From Yoonia sp. (lineage in GTDB: Bacteria; Pseudomonadota; Alphaproteobacteria; Rhodobacterales; Rhodobacteraceae): a stretch of DNA of 64,000 bases. A program made the translations under genes and the position numbers. Location: positions 62,001 to 126,000 of the forward strand of contig NZ_JAFMHJ010000001.1 of the NCBI RefSeq assembly GCF_017854565.1, written 5' to 3'. Numbering within the stretch: position 1 is the stretch's first letter; each line of letters opens with the position of its first letter. The notes beneath the pieces are model-generated. The model saw only the letters and a list, made by a program, of their open reading frames with translations, was not told the origin of the DNA and did not search any database. Shown here one piece after another: positions 1 through 9,051 of the stretch.

Positions 1-789
1 AGGTGCGACGTATGATGCCTCGGTCACGCGGTAGGCCTGACTGATCAGAAAACCGCCAATGCCGATCCCTATGCCGATCAACACAAAAATCGGATAATCT
101 GCCGGCAAAGGCCAGCTCCAGGCGCGCAGTAGAAACTCCATCGACGGATCCGCCTGATCACCAAAGCGCCCGTCCCCCACGACAAGCCCCATGGCCACGC
201 AGACGATGATGAACGTGATCTGGATATAAAACGCCATCGTCGCGGCGGATTCCGTGGGGCCGATCCGGCGGGTAATAATATGAATTCCCGCATAGAAAAA
301 AGCCGCCGCCAATGGGAACAGCGACGCCAACTGAAACGCCGCAGTGCCCGGCCGCATCATGACCAGCACGCCGACAAACCCTATCGCAATCGCCGACCAA
401 CGCCGCAGGCCGACAGTTTCACCCAGAAAAATCACCGAAAAGATCGTGATCACCAGCGGTGTAACAAAGAAAATCGCCACCGCATCGGCCAAGTCCATCG
501 CCGCAAGCCCCAGAAAAAACGTCATGTTCGCGAAAACGACGCAAAGCCCCCGCAACATATGCATCCGCAACCGTTTGGTTCGGGCAATGGCCCAGCCGCT
601 GGTCAACGGCGCAATCAGCCCAAGGATCACCACCAGCCCGATCACCGATCGGATCAGCACCACCTGATGCAGCGCATATCCACCGCTCAGAAATTTGATC
701 GCCATGTCATTTGTCGAAAAGAAGATGACGGAAATCGCGGCGCATAGCGCGCCCAGCGTGGCCGGTGGCATATTGGCGATACGTATCAT
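1..789 (-). CDS. EamA/DMT-family transporter (partial, C-terminus beyond window)
   Basis: Reading the minus strand from the ATG at 787-789 gives an open frame to the window edge, so the C-terminal end is missing (263 codons visible). The protein is very hydrophobic. After the first helix it carries the polar FFSTNDMAIKF segment and then alternating helices with short loops, the pattern of the 10-TM drug/metabolite transporter superfamily with paired EamA repeats. One repeat is nearly complete and the second begins near residue 150. The substrate cannot be inferred. The start lies 34 bp from the stop of the neighbouring DUF188 gene. Confidence 0.85.
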   Translation of the reverse strand, partial: MIRIANMPPATLGALCAAISVIFFSTNDMAIKFLSGGYALHQVVLIRSVIGLVVILGLIAPLTSGWAIARTKRLRMHMLRGLCVVFANMTFFLGLAAMDLADAVAIFFVTPLVITIFSVIFLGETVGLRRWSAIAIGFVGVLVMMRPGTAAFQLASLFPLAAAFFYAGIHIITRRIGPTESAATMAFYIQITFIIVCVAMGLVVGDGRFGDQADPSMEFLLRAWSWPLPADYPIFVLIGIGIGIGGFLISQAYRVTEASYVAP

Positions 790-822
790 GTCGCCCTGCT
801 TCGCAGCAGGTTGGCGATCTGT

Positions 823-1275
823 CTATCCCTTTTGCGACGCGGCTGCCCGCACCGCACGTTCCAAGCCATCCAGAAAACGGGCGCGGTCGGCCTTGCTAAA
901 CGGCTTACCCCCGCCTTGCCGGAACGGATCGGCGGCGCGCATATCCGCCATCAGATCACGGGTGGCCAGCACGTTCCCGATATTGGCTTGGGTCAGCGGC
1001 TCTCCATTGTGCTTCAGCACCAGCGCGCCGTTTTCGATACAGCGCGCCGCCAGCGGGATATCGCCCGTAATCACGACGTCGCCCACTGTCACGCGGTCCG
1101 CAATCCACATATCGGCCACGTCCGGCCCATCGGGAACGACAACCGTTTCGACCAACGGGTTTTGCGACGGACGAATCCCCCCGTTCGACACAACGAACAT
1201 CCGCAATTTATGACGCGTGCCGACACGTTCTACCTCGGCCTTGACCGGGCACGCATCCGCATCGACGTATATCAT
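823..1275 (-). CDS. YaiI/YqxD family (DUF188, UPF0178) protein
   Basis: A 150-residue protein opening with [12 protein letters not shown], the signature N-terminus of the DUF188/UPF0178 family. Conserved GDIPLAARC and [11 protein letters not shown] blocks follow at mid-length. The family has a PIN-like nuclease-type fold with clustered acidic residues, but its physiological role is not established. Length is normal for the family. Its ATG overlaps the stop of the upstream S-formylglutathione hydrolase by four bases, so the two are probably translationally coupled. Confidence 0.93.
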   Translation of the reverse strand: MIYVDADACPVKAEVERVGTRHKLRMFVVSNGGIRPSQNPLVETVVVPDGPDVADMWIADRVTVGDVVITGDIPLAARCIENGALVLKHNGEPLTQANIGNVLATRDLMADMRAADPFRQGGGKPFSKADRARFLDGLERAVRAAASQKG

Positions 1276-2102
1276 GCGTAAAGCGCCTCTGCGTGGAAGG
1301 CGACGTGGTCTTCCATGAAGGTCGAGATAAAGAAATACGAATGATCATAGCCCTTTTGCAGGCGGACCGTGCCTTCTTGGCGGCGCACCGCAATCGCCCG
1401 TGCCATATGCTCCGTGCCCAGCAGATCGCCAAACTGATCAGCCGTGCCCGTGTCGATCAGCACCGGCCCATCAAACCCCTGCCCGTGCATCAGCAAGGTC
1501 GCATCATACGGCGCCCAGGTTATCTCATCCGCGCCAAGATAGGCCGTGAACTGCTTGCGGCCCCAATCGCTGTGGGTCGGATGGCAGATCGGCGCGAATG
1601 CCGAAACGGACGCAAACCGCCCCGGCAAGGACATCGCCAACGTCAGCGCGCCATGGCCGCCCATGGAATGGCCAGTGATCGCCTGCCGGGCCATATCAAG
1701 CGGGAAATGATCGCCCAGCAACGTCGGCAATTCCGTCGCAAGATAATCCCACATCTGGAAATGCGGCCGCCATGGGTCCTGCGTCGCGTTGACATAAAAT
1801 CCGGCACCCTGACCCAAATCATATGCGTCGTCATTCGCCACACCGTCGCCGCGCGGCGATGTATCGGGGAACACCAGCGCAATCCCCTGTTCGGCAGCCC
1901 ATGCCTGTGCGCCCGCCTTGTTCATGGCATTCTCATGGGTACAGGTCAGGCCCGACAGAAACCACAGCACGGGCACCGGGCCAAGGGCGGCCTCCTCTGG
2001 CAGGAAAACCGCGAATGTCATCTCACAGTTACAGCTGACCGACGTGTGGGAATAAACCCCTTGCGTGCCACCAAAACAACGGTTCTCAGATATGGTTTTC
2101 AT
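1272..2102 (-). CDS. fghA: S-formylglutathione hydrolase
   Basis: 276 residues. The enzyme hydrolyses S-formylglutathione to formate and glutathione, the second step of glutathione-dependent formaldehyde detoxification. The nucleophile elbow GHSMGGHGA (Ser about 146) is the esterase-D signature, and [11 protein letters not shown] forms the oxyanion-hole region. The ATG at 2102 is preferred to a TTG 15 bases upstream because AAAGGGA sits just before the ATG. No glutathione-dependent formaldehyde dehydrogenase lies in the window. The following DUF188 gene overlaps its stop. Confidence 0.95.
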   Translation of the reverse strand: MKTISENRCFGGTQGVYSHTSVSCNCEMTFAVFLPEEAALGPVPVLWFLSGLTCTHENAMNKAGAQAWAAEQGIALVFPDTSPRGDGVANDDAYDLGQGAGFYVNATQDPWRPHFQMWDYLATELPTLLGDHFPLDMARQAITGHSMGGHGALTLAMSLPGRFASVSAFAPICHPTHSDWGRKQFTAYLGADEITWAPYDATLLMHGQGFDGPVLIDTGTADQFGDLLGTEHMARAIAVRRQEGTVRLQKGYDHSYFFISTFMEDHVAFHAEALYA

Positions 2103-2139
2103 GCTGGTCCCTTTCAATTGTCCTAGAGCTACCGCACCC

Positions 2140-3069
2140 TCACAGGGTTGTCACCCATGCGATAACCAATGATACCGTCACGATACTTGCCGCAGTCGAC
2201 AGCAAAATCGCGGCCGACACACGGGCCGGAGCGACCGCATAATGTTGCGCAATCATGAACACGTTGCCCGCCACAGGAAGCGATGCTGCCGCAATCATGA
2301 CACCCGCAGGATACGGATCGACGTTAAAGATCACCAAGGCAGCAACCGCGACGGCCATCGGATGCAGCACCAGCTTGCACAGGCTCAACCACCCGGCGAC
2401 CCCCACTCTTTCGGCTGATTTCGTGGCCAGCGACGCACCAATTGCGAACAACGCTCCGGGTGTCGCGGCACCGCCCAACAGGGTCATGAATTCGTTGATC
2501 GGCACTGGCACGGGAATGTTGTTTGCGGACACCGCCAGCCCCAGAGCAATGGATACGATCATCGGGTTTTTGACCAAACCAAGCGCTACCGTAAATGGCA
2601 CCTGCCAATTCATACCGCCGCCGCGCGACCCGGTGATCAAAATCACGATCAGACTGCCGAACACCATCAAATCGACGGCCAACACCATCATGACCGGGCC
2701 AATCGCGGCCTCTCCCAACAGCAACACCAACATCGGGATGCCCAAAAACCCGACGTTGCCGATCACGGCGCATTGCGCCTCGACTGCCGCCTCGGCCACC
2801 GATAACCGGCGGCGCATGGCAACCAAAGTCGCAAGGACATAGATCACGGACGTGCCGCTGACATAGGCCAGCACGAACGGCCAATCCAGAATATCACCCA
2901 AGCTCAGGTTCGCCGAAAACCGAAACAGCATCGCCGACAAGGCAAAGTAAAAGACGAACTTCGTCAAAAACGCCGTCGCCTCGGGCGTGAAGAACCGGGT
3001 CCGGCCAGCGCCGTAACCCAGCCCGATCAGCATGAAAAACGGCAGCGTTTTCAGAAAGATATCCAACAT
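2140..3069 (-). CDS. AEC family (auxin efflux carrier-type) transporter
   Basis: 309 residues with roughly ten hydrophobic helices in two five-helix halves, matching the AEC/BART permease family. The N-terminus MLDIFLKTLPFFMLIGLGYGAGR and the conserved LPVAGNVFMIAQ segment near the C-terminus are typical. Bacterial members export or import malonate, malate or other organic acids, but the substrate here is unknown. It starts three bases downstream of the stop of the preceding membrane-protein gene, so they are likely co-transcribed. Confidence 0.9.
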   Translation of the reverse strand: MLDIFLKTLPFFMLIGLGYGAGRTRFFTPEATAFLTKFVFYFALSAMLFRFSANLSLGDILDWPFVLAYVSGTSVIYVLATLVAMRRRLSVAEAAVEAQCAVIGNVGFLGIPMLVLLLGEAAIGPVMMVLAVDLMVFGSLIVILITGSRGGGMNWQVPFTVALGLVKNPMIVSIALGLAVSANNIPVPVPINEFMTLLGGAATPGALFAIGASLATKSAERVGVAGWLSLCKLVLHPMAVAVAALVIFNVDPYPAGVMIAAASLPVAGNVFMIAQHYAVAPARVSAAILLSTAASIVTVSLVIAWVTTL

Positions 3070-3072
3070 CGC

Positions 3073-4029
3073 CTAGTCAAACGTGCCAGTTGCGCGGGCC
3101 ATCAGGACAAACGCGCGGGCCGTGCGCGTTTCTGCCATGGCCAAAAGATCAGTATCAGTTGCGTCCGCTTCGAACGACGCAACCATGCGGTCAAAGCAAC
3201 GTAGAAAATGATGCACAACATCGCGGAAAATCGTGTCCTCACGCATTCTCGCACCTGCCAGCGCCAGTGCGGCACCATCGCGGATCAGACCCAGCCCCAT
3301 CACGGCGTGCCCCCGCTCGCCCTTGGCAAAGCGGCGCCAGACATCCGCAGACACAGGGTCGGGGCGCAGGTCATCCATATAAATCCCGTCTTGTGACAGC
3401 AGCGTCAGCACATCCTGACTGGCTTGGACCAATTTGCGCGCATTGCGATCCTTCAGCGCGCGTCGCAACGCCGCGAAACCTTCGGCGTCGTTTTCATCTT
3501 CGGGAAAGTTTACGGCGCGGATCATATCGGCGCGCGACAGCGGCGGCGCGCTGTCTTGTGGTGCAGGGTCCAGCGCAAGCGTTGGCTGATCGCCTTGTGT
3601 TTGCGGTGCGGGCTGCGGCGTTATCAGCCTTGAAACCTCGCGACGCGATGCAAACCGCGTCGGCGCAGGCTCAGACGCTTGTTCGCCCGTCAACAAAGCT
3701 TCTGATTTGGGCGCACGATCAGCCAGATACATCCGGCGCATCGCATCAACGGCGGCCTGCATGCGTTGGGATTCCACACGCAGAATCCGCGCAGACCGGG
3801 CCGCCACAGCAGCCACACCGATCAATCCGACGGGCATAAAGATCGCCATCAGCATCACGACCAAACGCAGGCCGTCAAATGGCGCACCCGGCTCTGCCAC
3901 CGGCGGCACCAGCCAAAAAAATGCGCCCAACCCCGCGACCCAGCTTAGCGCCAGCGCAACGGCAATCACGTCGATCCCGGTCAGACCTTCGGCTCCGCTC
4001 GTCTGCTCGCTACCATCTTGCCGCGCCAT
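3073..4029 (-). CDS. Conserved membrane protein of unknown function
   Basis: 318 residues. Two transmembrane helices occupy about residues 18-42 and 55-77, followed by a charged helical stretch and a low-complexity Pro/Ala/Gln-rich linker (about 110-165). The C-terminal helical cytoplasmic domain is of about 150 residues. I recognise no catalytic motif. The layout resembles Roseobacter-group conserved hypotheticals. It lies 14 bases after greA on the same strand and directly before the AEC permease, so it probably shares a transcript with them. Confidence 0.75.
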   Translation of the reverse strand: MARQDGSEQTSGAEGLTGIDVIAVALALSWVAGLGAFFWLVPPVAEPGAPFDGLRLVVMLMAIFMPVGLIGVAAVAARSARILRVESQRMQAAVDAMRRMYLADRAPKSEALLTGEQASEPAPTRFASRREVSRLITPQPAPQTQGDQPTLALDPAPQDSAPPLSRADMIRAVNFPEDENDAEGFAALRRALKDRNARKLVQASQDVLTLLSQDGIYMDDLRPDPVSADVWRRFAKGERGHAVMGLGLIRDGAALALAGARMREDTIFRDVVHHFLRCFDRMVASFEADATDTDLLAMAETRTARAFVLMARATGTFD

Positions 4030-4043
4030 ACCATGCGCACCTT

Positions 4044-4514
4044 CTACTTGAATGTAATTTTCAGAATCTCGTAGCTGCGCACACCACCCGGCGTGCGCAC
4101 TTCAACACTGTCGCCTTCGTCCTTGCCAATCAGGGCACGCGAAAGCGGCGATTTCATGTTCAGCTTGCCGCGCTCGATATCGGCCTCGTATTCGCCGACA
4201 ATCTGATAGGTCTTTTCGTCATCGGTATCTTCGTCGAGCAATTCCACAGTCGCGCCAAATTTGATCGTACCCGACAGCTTTTTAGGGTCGATCACGTCAG
4301 CCAATGAAATCACGCCTTCCAGCTCTTTCACACGGCCTTCGATGAACGACTGCTTTTCCTTGGCCGAATGATATTCCGCGTTCTCGGACAAATCGCCGTG
4401 CTCGCGCGCCTCTGAAATAGCGCGGATAATCGCCGGTCGTTCAACCGATTTCAGATGCTTCAGCTCTGCGTCAAGCTTGTCAAACCCGGCGCGGGTCAGT
4501 GGGATCTTATCCAT
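4044..4514 (-). CDS. greA: Transcription elongation factor GreA
   Basis: 156 residues, the normal GreA length. The N-terminal coiled coil (about 8-75) includes the [20 protein letters not shown] tip region, whose acidic residues enter the RNA polymerase secondary channel and stimulate cleavage of backtracked transcripts. The C-terminal FKBP-like domain ends in [21 protein letters not shown] and the family-typical YEILKITF. The ATG has a purine-rich GGAGGGAAAGC sequence upstream. It is divergent from the ETF-QO gene. Confidence 0.97.
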   Translation of the reverse strand: MDKIPLTRAGFDKLDAELKHLKSVERPAIIRAISEAREHGDLSENAEYHSAKEKQSFIEGRVKELEGVISLADVIDPKKLSGTIKFGATVELLDEDTDDEKTYQIVGEYEADIERGKLNMKSPLSRALIGKDEGDSVEVRTPGGVRSYEILKITFK

Positions 4515-4717
4515 CGTGCTTTCCCTCCGGGGACGAAATATATCAATCGAACGTTCATAGCCTATGTGGGCATGTCAAAGTCAAGTGCCCGCCGCGCTTC
4601 ACTGTCGCGGCAGACCGATTTGACGTCGTGTCTTGATTGCCCCTTTATACGCCTTCAGCTAACCTTTGCTGCAACCGAATAAAAGGGCCGCCGCCCGCCC
4701 GACCAAAGGAATTATTG

Positions 4718-6367
4718 ATGACACAGATTGAACGCGAAGCAATGGAATATGATGTCGTCATCGTGGGTGCCGGTCCAGCGGGTCTGTCGGCGGCGATCCG
4801 CCTGAAGCAGCTTGATTCAGATCTCAATGTCGTCGTTCTTGAAAAAGGGTCAGAAGTTGGTGCGCATATCCTGTCGGGCGCGGTGCTGGACCCGATCGGC
4901 CTGAACACGCTGATCCCCGATTGGAAACAGAAAGGCGCGCCAATTACCGTGCCCGTGAAACAAGACAATTTCTACATGTTGGGCGCGGCAGGCCAGATGC
5001 GCATCCCCAATTTCGTGATGCCCCCCCTGATGAGCAATCACGGCAACTATATCGTTTCGATGGGGAATGTCTGCCGCTGGATGGCCGGACAAGCCGAAGA
5101 AATGGGGGTCGAGATTTTCCCCGGCATGTCCTGTTCAGAACTGGTTTATGGCGAAGACGGAGCAGTCAAAGGCGTCGTTGCTGGCGAGTTTGGCAAGAAC
5201 ACCGACGGCACCCCCGGCCCGAACTACGAACCTGGAATGGAACTGCACGGCAAGTACGTTTTCCTATCCGAAGGCGTGCGCGGATCGTTGTCCAAACAGG
5301 TCATCGCCAAGTACGATCTGGGCGCCGGTCATGATGTTCAGAAATACGGTCTGGGCATGAAGGAAATCTGGGAAATCGACCCCGAAAAGCACAAGGAAGG
5401 CACCGTGACCCACACAATGGGCTGGCCGCTGGAAAGTAATGCAGGTGGCGGGTCTTTCATCTACCACCTAGATAATAATCAGGTTTACGTCGGCTTTGTG
5501 GTCCACCTGAACTATAAAAACCCCTACGTTTTTCCCTACATGGAATTCCAGCGGTTCAAGCATCACCCGATGGTTGCCGAACTTCTCAAGGGCGGCAAAC
5601 GCGTCGCTTACGGGGCCCGCGCCATTTCCGAAGGCGGCCTGCAATCAATGCCACAGCTCGCGTTTCCCGGCGGCGCCTTGTTGGGCTGTTCGGCGGGTAT
5701 GGTCAACGTACCCCGCATCAAGGGCAACCATAACGCAATGCTGTCGGGCATCGCCGCCGCCAACGCGGCGGTAGATGCCATAAAGGCGGGCCGCAGTGGC
5801 GATCTGCTTGATGGTTACGATGCGGCAGTGCGCAAGGGGCCAATCGGTGATGACCTGAAAAAAGTCCGCAATGTCAAACCCTTGTGGTCAAAGTATGGGC
5901 TGACAGCCTCACTGGCGATCGGTGGTTTGGACATGTGGATGAACACCTTTGGCATCGGCGTTCTGGGCACCCTCAGCCACGGCAAAACAGACGCGGCGGC
6001 GACGGAACCGGCGGACAAGCACCAAAAAATAGACTACCCCAAGCCGGACGGGACGCTGTCGTTTGATCGGTTGACGAATGTATCATTCAGCTTCACCAAC
6101 CACGAAGAAAACCAGCCTGCGCATCTGCATCTGATTGATCCAGACGTACCGGTCAGCGTGAATTTGGCAAAATATGCCGGTCCTTCGGCGCGTTACTGCC
6201 CTGCAGGCGTATATGAGTTTGTCGAAGAGGCCGGCAAAGACACCCGCTTTGTCATCAACTTCCAAAACTGCGTGCATTGCAAAACCTGCGACATCAAGGA
6301 CCCGAGCCAGAACATCAGATGGACGGTCCCACAGGGTGGCGATGGGCCGAACTATCCGAATATGTGA
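4718..6367 (+). CDS. Electron transfer flavoprotein-ubiquinone oxidoreductase (ETF-QO)
   Basis: 549 residues, the usual family length. The enzyme passes electrons from reduced ETF (fatty-acid, amino-acid and choline dehydrogenases) to ubiquinone at the membrane. The FAD-binding GAGPAG is at residues 17-22. The C-terminal 4Fe-4S domain carries CPAGVYEF and the CVHCKTCDIKDP cysteine cluster. An upstream in-frame start at 4637 is rejected because AAAGGA stands at 4705-4710, eight bases before this ATG. No etfA/etfB is in the window. Confidence 0.97.
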   Translation: MTQIEREAMEYDVVIVGAGPAGLSAAIRLKQLDSDLNVVVLEKGSEVGAHILSGAVLDPIGLNTLIPDWKQKGAPITVPVKQDNFYMLGAAGQMRIPNFVMPPLMSNHGNYIVSMGNVCRWMAGQAEEMGVEIFPGMSCSELVYGEDGAVKGVVAGEFGKNTDGTPGPNYEPGMELHGKYVFLSEGVRGSLSKQVIAKYDLGAGHDVQKYGLGMKEIWEIDPEKHKEGTVTHTMGWPLESNAGGGSFIYHLDNNQVYVGFVVHLNYKNPYVFPYMEFQRFKHHPMVAELLKGGKRVAYGARAISEGGLQSMPQLAFPGGALLGCSAGMVNVPRIKGNHNAMLSGIAAANAAVDAIKAGRSGDLLDGYDAAVRKGPIGDDLKKVRNVKPLWSKYGLTASLAIGGLDMWMNTFGIGVLGTLSHGKTDAAATEPADKHQKIDYPKPDGTLSFDRLTNVSFSFTNHEENQPAHLHLIDPDVPVSVNLAKYAGPSARYCPAGVYEFVEEAGKDTRFVINFQNCVHCKTCDIKDPSQNIRWTVPQGGDGPNYPNM

Positions 6368-6425
6368 TCTGCAGGCACGGCAGCCGCACGCCGTCAGGTG
6401 GGTTTCAACCTACCTTGTTGAAAAA

Positions 6426-6899
6426 TCAGGCATATTGGCTACGCCAGTCGTTTATCCGGTCGACAAGGGCCTGTGCCTGTTCGTAGGTTGGCAGTTCGCC
6501 ATGTTGCGTCAGCGGCAGTGCGAGCGGTTCAGAGGTATCGGTAAATGTCCATACCATGGCTCCGACCCCGCCATCTATATCAGAGGTGACAGCAATGTCA
6601 GAGAGACGGGACAAGGCATAGGTTTCTGTCTGTGCCGCACGCCAGCCCCGTCTGTGGATTTCGATCCGATCACTTTCTGCATTCAGACGAACAGTGACCC
6701 ATTCGACGCAATAAACTAAGGCCGCACCCAGGATCAAAAATAGCGCGAAGGTCATAGCTGAAGCCAGCCACTCACCGATGGAAATCGCGTGTCCCGTCAA
6801 AGCCAGAAAGCCCAACGTCATACCGGCCAGAAAAATGATCGCAACGCGCGGGCGTGACTGAAGAACCAAGGAATCCGGGCTGCTGGATATGACCTTCAT
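6426..6899 (-). CDS. Small membrane protein of unknown function
   Basis: 157 residues from the ATG at 6899. Two adjacent hydrophobic helices (about 15-35 and 40-65) are followed by a soluble domain containing VTVRLNAESDRIEIHRRGWR, a layout like small PH-domain-like membrane proteins that remain unassigned. The frame is open further upstream, but that part runs into the DUF4139 gene and has no ribosome-binding signal, so the shorter start is chosen. It lies 110 bases downstream of the MuiA-like gene on the same strand. Confidence 0.65.
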   Translation of the reverse strand: MKVISSSPDSLVLQSRPRVAIIFLAGMTLGFLALTGHAISIGEWLASAMTFALFLILGAALVYCVEWVTVRLNAESDRIEIHRRGWRAAQTETYALSRLSDIAVTSDIDGGVGAMVWTFTDTSEPLALPLTQHGELPTYEQAQALVDRINDWRSQYA

Positions 6900-7009
6900 A
6901 GAATTCACCTTGCCGTTTTCCGCCTTTGCAGAGACTCTTGTGCAGTGTCCTGCGCGTTGCAATGATTGGTGCGCGTGTCGGCTGACAGACATACCCGACA
7001 CGCACGCAT

Positions 7010-8668
7010 CTACCGCAGCACATAACCGTTCGGCCACTTCAGGGTGTAGTCCAAACGAACCTCTTGCTTGGTCCCGGCAGGCACACGCAGGTCCCATTCA
7101 AGAATACCGCGCCGCCCGTCAGGATCGGTCCGGGTGACGGGTGGAACCGCAGCTACAGTGACTTGCAGATCATCCTGTTCGGAATACGGCACCGCGTCGC
7201 GCAACAGCACGTCCCAATCCTGCCCAGTCAGATTTTCTACCTCGATGATTGCGGCCTCTTTCAACTGGTTCGCGCTTGAAAACACGCCAACATCGCCTTC
7301 GGTCCGGTTCGGCACAACGCGGGTCAGACGCAGGCCATCCAGCGGGCCAAAGCCCATCTGCGTGTCCGCTCCGGCAGCCAACAACGGCAGCGCTGCAAAT
7401 CCGATCATCGTGCCGTCGGTATAGATCAGCGCCTGACCCGGCAGCAGGATTTCCTGCGTCGTGTTGGTAAACTCTGCCACGCGATAGGCAATTGGATCAC
7501 GGCTGGGCGCGGCCTCGGCCCACAGGCGCGCATCGAAATCCAATGTATCAAGCGGCAGCCGCAAATCATCCACGCCGTTGCGAATATCGACAGTACCGGG
7601 GTAGCTGTAGGTTACCGTCGCACCGCTGAAATCAGCCGTCACCTTGATCGCGGCACCCTCTGCCATCACCGCCGGCGCCTCCGTAACTGACCGCTGGAGA
7701 GTGCCGACCGCTTGGTCAAACACCTCCGCATCGCGCCGCTGCTCAAGGTCATCTTTGGAAATGATCCGCCGGGGATAGGCCACAACCTCGCTCGGCGCGA
7801 TCTGCTCCTCCGGGCGGGCCGTCGACAGGATCAGGTTAACGTCCAGCCAGTCCTGCCCCGTCACCTGACTGACCACGACAGAGCGTTCCACCGCAAGCCT
7901 GGGCGCATCCCCCGTCGTCAACCGCACATCATAGACCGGCGTCCAAGTGGCAAAGCCTTCAATCGTGCTAACCGTGATGGTCACATCCTGCGCGGTCGCC
8001 GCATCAAGGGTAAAGGTCAGGACAGAACCATCACTTTCGGGCGCCAACAGCGCATCAAGCGCCTGCTGCGCATCCGCCAACGCATCCGCATCGTCCTGCC
8101 GCGCACGTTCGGCGGCAAGGGCGTCTTGTTCCGCAGCAAAGGCGTCTTGCCGGACGCGCAGGGTTTCACTGCCGACCATCTGGGCCAGTGCCTGAATATC
8201 GGCAATCGTGCTGCTGGTCAGGGTTTCGCCCGCGCTGGCCTGCGACAGGCTTTGCAAGAAAACAATCTGGTCATCGGCGGCCTGCACCCGCAACCGCATT
8301 TCGGCAATGGACACGTCGCGCTGGCGCAGAACCTCTTGCAGACGCTCGACTTCGGCCTTGGCCGCTTGAATGGCGGGCGATGTCTGATCAGGCGTGACGG
8401 GCAACCGGTCAAAGGCCAGATTGACGGCCCCAATCTGCACCCCACCCGGCGCAACAACACGCAACCCCTGCGGATCAAGGTGGCGCGGCAAACCCGGCAC
8501 AACGATATCATGACGGCCCGCCGGGACGCGCAGCACGATATCACGGCTGACAGTCGCCTGACCGGGATAGATGGTTACAGTATCGACACGGGCCTGACCC
8601 GTGATCGTATCTGCAAGGGCGGGCGTGCCCAGCGCAATCAGGCTGGCGGTCAATATGGGACGGTACAT
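7010..8668 (-). CDS. DUF4139 domain-containing (MuiA family) exported protein
   Basis: 552 residues from the ATG at 8668, which has AGGAGA nine bases upstream. A signal peptide covers about 1-19 and ends in PALA. A DUF4140-type N-domain (about 25-70) starts with the VDTVTIYPGQATVSR block. A coiled coil runs about 95-215 and is rich in Glu/Ala/Arg. The long C-terminal beta-rich DUF4139 domain ends with the conserved WDLRVPAGTKQEVRLDYTLK motif. Relatives include MuiA (mucoidy inhibitor A) homologs, but the molecular role is unknown. The protein is probably periplasmic or outer-surface. Confidence 0.9.
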   Translation of the reverse strand: MYRPILTASLIALGTPALADTITGQARVDTVTIYPGQATVSRDIVLRVPAGRHDIVVPGLPRHLDPQGLRVVAPGGVQIGAVNLAFDRLPVTPDQTSPAIQAAKAEVERLQEVLRQRDVSIAEMRLRVQAADDQIVFLQSLSQASAGETLTSSTIADIQALAQMVGSETLRVRQDAFAAEQDALAAERARQDDADALADAQQALDALLAPESDGSVLTFTLDAATAQDVTITVSTIEGFATWTPVYDVRLTTGDAPRLAVERSVVVSQVTGQDWLDVNLILSTARPEEQIAPSEVVAYPRRIISKDDLEQRRDAEVFDQAVGTLQRSVTEAPAVMAEGAAIKVTADFSGATVTYSYPGTVDIRNGVDDLRLPLDTLDFDARLWAEAAPSRDPIAYRVAEFTNTTQEILLPGQALIYTDGTMIGFAALPLLAAGADTQMGFGPLDGLRLTRVVPNRTEGDVGVFSSANQLKEAAIIEVENLTGQDWDVLLRDAVPYSEQDDLQVTVAAVPPVTRTDPDGRRGILEWDLRVPAGTKQEVRLDYTLKWPNGYVLR

Positions 8669-8913
8669 ATGGGCTCTCCTGCAAATGTCGCTCATCAAGT
8701 CATACACCTTTGACCCACGATGGACCATTGCTTTGCGGGCATGCATACTCTTTCGTGACCGTCCGCGATGGCCTGATCTGTTCCGCACGGATTGTGTCAG
8801 CCCGCCCAAGGATGCCAGCACCGCACCCCCAAACCCGTAACCTCAGCTTGTCCTGCCAGGCACATGGGATCGAATCTGCAACAAAGCCACAAAAAAAAGA
8901 GGGCCATCAAGGC
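8669..8913. other. Non-coding region upstream of the MuiA-like gene
   Basis: About 245 bases between the MuiA-like start and the first arm of the inverted repeat flanking the IS66 remnant. It presumably holds the promoter of the MuiA-like gene, reading leftwards. An A-rich run (8892-8899) stands near the right end. I see no convincing gene, tRNA or terminator hairpin in it. Confidence 0.5.
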
Positions 8914-8943
8914 CCAGCCCCTGACGCTAAATTTTGAAAAAAC
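8914..8943 (+). repeat. Left arm of 30-bp imperfect inverted repeat
   Basis: Begins CCAGCCCCTGACGCTAAAT. The reverse complement of 11431-11460 begins CCAGCCCCTGACACTAAAT, and the two arms agree at 26 of 30 positions by eye. The arm lies 109 bases outside the GTAAGC motif that would be the expected IS66 end, so it is either part of a larger element or a pre-existing palindrome split by the insertion. Confidence 0.8.
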
Positions 8944-9051
8944 ATTTCTGTTGGCCGCATTGTGGCAAACATTACCTTCGACACCTCGCTTAACCCTCAA
9001 TTGAACGGAGGAAGAATTTGTCGTAAGCGGCGGCCGCGGCCCACTTATTTT